Positions 6,084 through 8,587 of a DNA stretch of 8,587 nt are shown here, in pieces. The DNA is taken from NCBI GenBank assembly GCA_947457715.1, contig CANGXK010000096.1, positions 1-8,587 on the forward strand, given 5' to 3'. This DNA is from Gemmatimonadota bacterium. Lineage in GTDB: Bacteria; Gemmatimonadota; Gemmatimonadetes; Gemmatimonadales; Gemmatimonadaceae. The position numbers were made by a program, and so were the translations under genes. The notes below the pieces were generated by a model. It ran no database searches and was not told the DNA's origin. It saw nothing but the letters and a program-made list of their open reading frames with translations. The first letter of the stretch is position 1. Each line of letters opens with the position of its first letter.

Positions 6084-7142
6084 TCAGCGTCCTTGGAACA
6101 GAATCCGTCGGAACGTCGGCGCGCTGCGGCCACTGCGAAACCGCGCCATGTAGACGCCGGGGGCGACGGTACGCCCATCGCTGGCCGTGCCGTCCCACAC
6201 GAAGCGGTTGTCGCAGTTGCTGCCGGCGCCCGGTGCCCCACGACCGTAGCGACCCGCGGCGAACTGGGTCACCCCGTCGAGCGCGGGCACAATCGTACGC
6301 ACGACGTTGCCGCGGAGGTCCAGCACATCCAGCGATACCGCGCCGCCCGGCTCGCCCACGTCGAACCAGAAGCAGGTGCTGAAGGCGCTGGCCGACGGAA
6401 ACGGATTCGGGAAGTTCTGATACAGAATCGTGGTGGTCGGCAGCGGCGGGTCCGTAATCAGGAACGACGCGAGGCTTGCGACGCGCACGACCTCACCGTT
6501 GGGCAGTGCGGCCCGCACGTTCCATCGATACGACGTATTCGCCTGCAGATTCGTGGCGGCTCGGTACGTCGTGTCGAGGATACCGCCGGAAGCCTGCTCG
6601 CTGCGCCCCCCGCTCGTGATCTCCACGGTGTATGTCCAGCGACCCGCCGCTGGTGTGAGGCGCGCGCTCTTCCACACGAACAGGGGGCGGCGCACGTCGA
6701 AAATGTCGCCCGTGGCGGAGTTCGGCGTGATGAGCGTGAGCCAGGCGGGCACGGTGCGTGGACCGGTGATCGGCGACTCGGCCGTCAGGCCCGATGTGCC
6801 CTGCACACTGACGCGCCAGTACACGCTCGCCTCGCTGGGCAGCGGACGCGTCATCTGTACCGTGATGATGGTGTCGGCAGTCGTGAACGACGAGTCGAGC
6901 GCGACGGTGCCGGAGCCGAAATCGACCGACGTCGCGACTTGCAGCCGCACGCGGAGTGGTCGCACGTTCCCGAAGCCGAGCGCACGCACCACCAGGGTCG
7001 GGGTGAGGGTCGGCAACGCGACGGCAGCCGGTCCGTCAACGACTACGGACTGCCCCGGCACGGGCCGAGGGATGGACATCAGGGCCACACCGCAGGACAG
7101 CGCTGCGGCGCCCCACCACCGCCGCCGCGCGAGCGGTCTCAC
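6084..7142 (-). CDS. Secreted protein with fibronectin III-like domains and a FlgD/T9SS-like C-terminal domain
   Basis: This 352-residue exported protein has no known specific function. It has a basic N-terminus (RRRWW), a hydrophobic segment at about 11-22 and probable signal peptidase cleavage near residue 30. Two beta-sandwich regions resembling fibronectin III repeats follow (about 40-135, with VYWRVSV, and 138-232, with YRWNVRA). The C-terminal domain opens with YQNFPNPF at 241-248, and ends with FVWDGTASDGR (from 314) and GVYMARF. This is the pattern of FlgD Ig-like and Por/T9SS type A sorting domains, which direct proteins to the cell surface in Bacteroidota and relatives. Two cysteines in that domain (257 and 310) could form a disulphide. 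The start is a GTG at 7142 that overlaps the smc stop as GTGA, with no clear ribosome binding site, so coupled translation is likely. Whether a type IX system handles it cannot be judged here. Confidence 0.75.
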   Translation of the reverse strand: MRPLARRRWWGAAALSCGVALMSIPRPVPGQSVVVDGPAAVALPTLTPTLVVRALGFGNVRPLRVRLQVATSVDFGSGTVALDSSFTTADTIITVQMTRPLPSEASVYWRVSVQGTSGLTAESPITGPRTVPAWLTLITPNSATGDIFDVRRPLFVWKSARLTPAAGRWTYTVEITSGGRSEQASGGILDTTYRAATNLQANTSYRWNVRAALPNGEVVRVASLASFLITDPPLPTTTILYQNFPNPFPSASAFSTCFWFDVGEPGGAVSLDVLDLRGNVVRTIVPALDGVTQFAAGRYGRGAPGAGSNCDNRFVWDGTASDGRTVAPGVYMARFRSGRSAPTFRRILFQGR

Positions 7143-8587
7143 GCCGGCGAGGGTTCCGCGGCGGAGTCCTCGTCCGCGACGACGAGATCGTCCGGACCAT
7201 CATCGGCGTTTTCACCGCGGATGCCGCCGTCAGCGTCACTGTCCTCGCCGCCCATCTCGCCCGCGATGGCGTCATCCGCAATGGCGTCGTCGGGCACCAC
7301 GGTTTCGTCCACCTGCTGTCCGCCGCGCAAGCGCACGCTCACGATCGACGACACGCCCGGCTCCTGCATCGTCACGCCGTACACGGCATCGGCGGCCTCT
7401 GAGGTTGTGCGCGGGTTGTGGGTGATCACGATGAACTGCGTGCGCGACTTGAAGTCGTTCAGCATTTTCACGAAACGGCCGATGTTCTGGTCGTCGAGCG
7501 GCGCGTCCACTTCGTCCATGAGGCAGAAGGGGCTCGGCTTGGTGAGGAAGATGCCGAAGAGCAGCGACAGCGCAACCAGCGCGCGTTCACCGCTGGAGAG
7601 CAGGTGAATGCGCTGTGTCTTCTTGCCGCGCGGCGACGCGTGAATCTCGATATCGCAATCGAGCGGTGAATCGGGGTTCTCGAGTCGGAGGTCGCACTCG
7701 CCACCGCCGAACATGCGCAGAAAAATCTGACGGAAGTTCTCGCGGACCTGTGAGAACGTCGCCAGAAACAGCTCACGGGCCGTGCTGTCGATCTCGCGAA
7801 TGGCCTGATGCAACGACTGCTTGGCGGCCACGAGGTCATTGCGCTGTCCCGTAAGGAACTCGAGCCGCCGCTGTTCCTCCTCGTGCTCCTCGATCGCCAG
7901 CGGATTGACCGGCCCCAGCTCGTCGAGCGACTCGCGCAACTGCTTCGCTTCGGTACGCAACGCGTCGGTCTCGAGGTCGAGCTCTTCGAATCCGGTCAGC
8001 AGATCCTCGAGCGTTCGGCGCCATTCGGTTTCGAGACGCTGACGGATGGCTTCGCGGCGACCGGACAGTTCCGTGTGACGCAGCTGCGCGCCATGCAGCT
8101 GTTCGCCCAGCGCCGACGACCGGCGGCGTGCTTCATCGAGCATGCGCTCGGCGTCGTCGAGCGCGCCGTTGGCGGCGGCCACGGCCCGCTCGGCATCGGC
8201 CAGGCGTGCGTCGGCATCGGCGAGGGTCTTCTGTTCCGTGCCCAGCTCGGAGCGCCAGCCGTCGAGCTGCTGCGCCAGGTTCTGGTCGGCTTCCGACAAG
8301 TTGGTGAGCTCGCGCGCCAGCGACTCGAGACGCGCAGCCGCGGTGGAGTCCTCTTCATTCAACCGCTTCTCGCGGTCGATCGCGACCGAGAGGCGCGCCT
8401 GCGCCTGCGCCTGAGCGACCTGCCAGGTGGCCCGCGCTTCGCGCGCCTGCTCCTGATCACGCTCCGCGATCGACATCGCCTCACGTGCGTCGGCGATATC
8501 GGCATCGGCTTCGCCCGCACGGGCGTGCAGTGCCTCGGCCTGCTGCGCCAGCTGCGTGGTGCGCGCGTCGAGCTCTTCGAGACGCGA
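7139..8587 (-). CDS. smc: Chromosome segregation protein SMC, C-terminal part
   Basis: SMC dimers, with ScpA and ScpB, form the ATP-driven condensin that organises and segregates chromosomes. Only the last 482 residues are present; the N-terminal head, first coiled coil and hinge lie beyond base 8587, where the frame stays open. Visible residues 1 to about 220 are a long Glu/Arg/Ala/Leu-rich coiled coil. The link to the head contains LGPVNPLAIEE, and the C-terminal head has MFGGGECDLRL, the ABC signature LLSSGERALVAL (from visible residue 329), Walker B with D-loop FCLMDEVDAPLDD (354-366) and the switch VITHNPRT. The signature has Ser where the usual LSGGE has its first Gly. After VTMQEPGVSSIVSVRL, where SMC proteins normally end, an acidic tail of about 60 residues follows. 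The stop overlaps the next gene by 4 bp (GTGA). The 482-residue fragment fits a normal full length of about 1200. Confidence 0.95.
   Translation of the reverse strand, partial: SRLEELDARTTQLAQQAEALHARAGEADADIADAREAMSIAERDQEQAREARATWQVAQAQAQARLSVAIDREKRLNEEDSTAAARLESLARELTNLSEADQNLAQQLDGWRSELGTEQKTLADADARLADAERAVAAANGALDDAERMLDEARRRSSALGEQLHGAQLRHTELSGRREAIRQRLETEWRRTLEDLLTGFEELDLETDALRTEAKQLRESLDELGPVNPLAIEEHEEEQRRLEFLTGQRNDLVAAKQSLHQAIREIDSTARELFLATFSQVRENFRQIFLRMFGGGECDLRLENPDSPLDCDIEIHASPRGKKTQRIHLLSSGERALVALSLLFGIFLTKPSPFCLMDEVDAPLDDQNIGRFVKMLNDFKSRTQFIVITHNPRTTSEAADAVYGVTMQEPGVSSIVSVRLRGGQQVDETVVPDDAIADDAIAGEMGGEDSDADGGIRGENADDGPDDLVVADEDSAAEPSPA
7263..7292 (-). repeat. Two-copy 15-bp tandem repeat in the smc tail
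   Basis: Two adjacent 15-base units (7263-7277 and 7278-7292) differ at three positions. They encode the repeated peptide DDAIA-DDAIA in the acidic tail of SMC. The repeat keeps the reading frame and probably arose by local duplication in a tail under weak constraint. Confidence 0.5.

Noticed and set aside
6059..6241. N-terminal extension of the metallo-hydrolase to an ATG at 6241
   Set aside because: It would overlap the end of the secreted-protein gene by more than 150 bp, and the extra residues look like shadow sequence. The GTG at 6058 sits right at the first conserved strand.
4301..6382. 693-codon open frame on the + strand
   Set aside because: It lies antisense to the DAHP synthase and metallo-hydrolase genes, whose catalytic motifs are intact. 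Its translation is rich in His and Arg without domain patterns, as expected for a shadow frame in GC-rich DNA.
7092..7094. Cysteine 17 in the signal region of the secreted protein as a lipobox
   Set aside because: The context ALSC lacks Leu at the -3 position, and the hydrophobic segment continues past the cysteine, so ordinary signal peptidase cleavage near residue 30 is more likely.
5412..7607. 731-codon open frame on the + strand
   Set aside because: It runs antisense to three recognisable minus-strand genes, including the smc head. Its composition is low-complexity Arg/Ser/Ala and no family pattern is seen.

Overview
This GC-rich window is gene-dense. It holds nine protein-coding genes, two of them cut by the window ends, and only one spacer longer than 50 bases. 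I see no RNA genes, insertion sequences, CRISPR arrays or phage genes. The gene content suggests a diderm bacterium: a LolA lipoprotein carrier, and an exported protein ending in the beta-sandwich tail used as a surface sorting or anchoring domain in the Bacteroidota/Gemmatimonadota area. Together with the YlbF-family gene, the helically extended CtpA and the high GC, this fits Gemmatimonadota best. That assignment is inference from family knowledge, not a database match.

Left half, + strand (1-3387): prmC (release-factor glutamine methyltransferase, 5' end missing), a small cysteine-free YlbF/YmcA/YheA-family protein, tmk (thymidylate kinase) and ctpA (S41 carboxyl-terminal processing protease). 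The spacing is 43 bp, then 10 bp, then an 8-bp overlap, which is what a single operon looks like. The YlbF-family gene has a consensus AGGAGG ribosome binding site lying in the loop and 3' arm of a small perfect hairpin.

Right half, - strand, read from 8587 down to 3397: smc (C-terminal part only, with a variant ABC signature and a strongly acidic tail), a secreted two-domain protein with a FlgD/T9SS-like C-terminal domain, an RNase Z-like metallo-beta-lactamase-fold hydrolase, a type I-beta DAHP synthase with an N-terminal regulatory domain, and lolA after a 118-bp spacer. The first four are tightly packed (4-bp overlap, 25-bp gap, 9-bp gap) and are probably co-transcribed. The left block and lolA converge with 9 bp between the ctpA and lolA stop codons.

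Functionally this is mostly housekeeping: translation termination, dTTP synthesis, periplasmic proteolysis, lipoprotein transport, aromatic amino-acid entry and chromosome organisation. I found no clear new multi-gene system. The features most worth a second look are the smc head variant and its acidic tail, the translational coupling of smc to a secreted protein, the arm-less RNase Z-like enzyme, and the YlbF homologue with its structured ribosome binding site.
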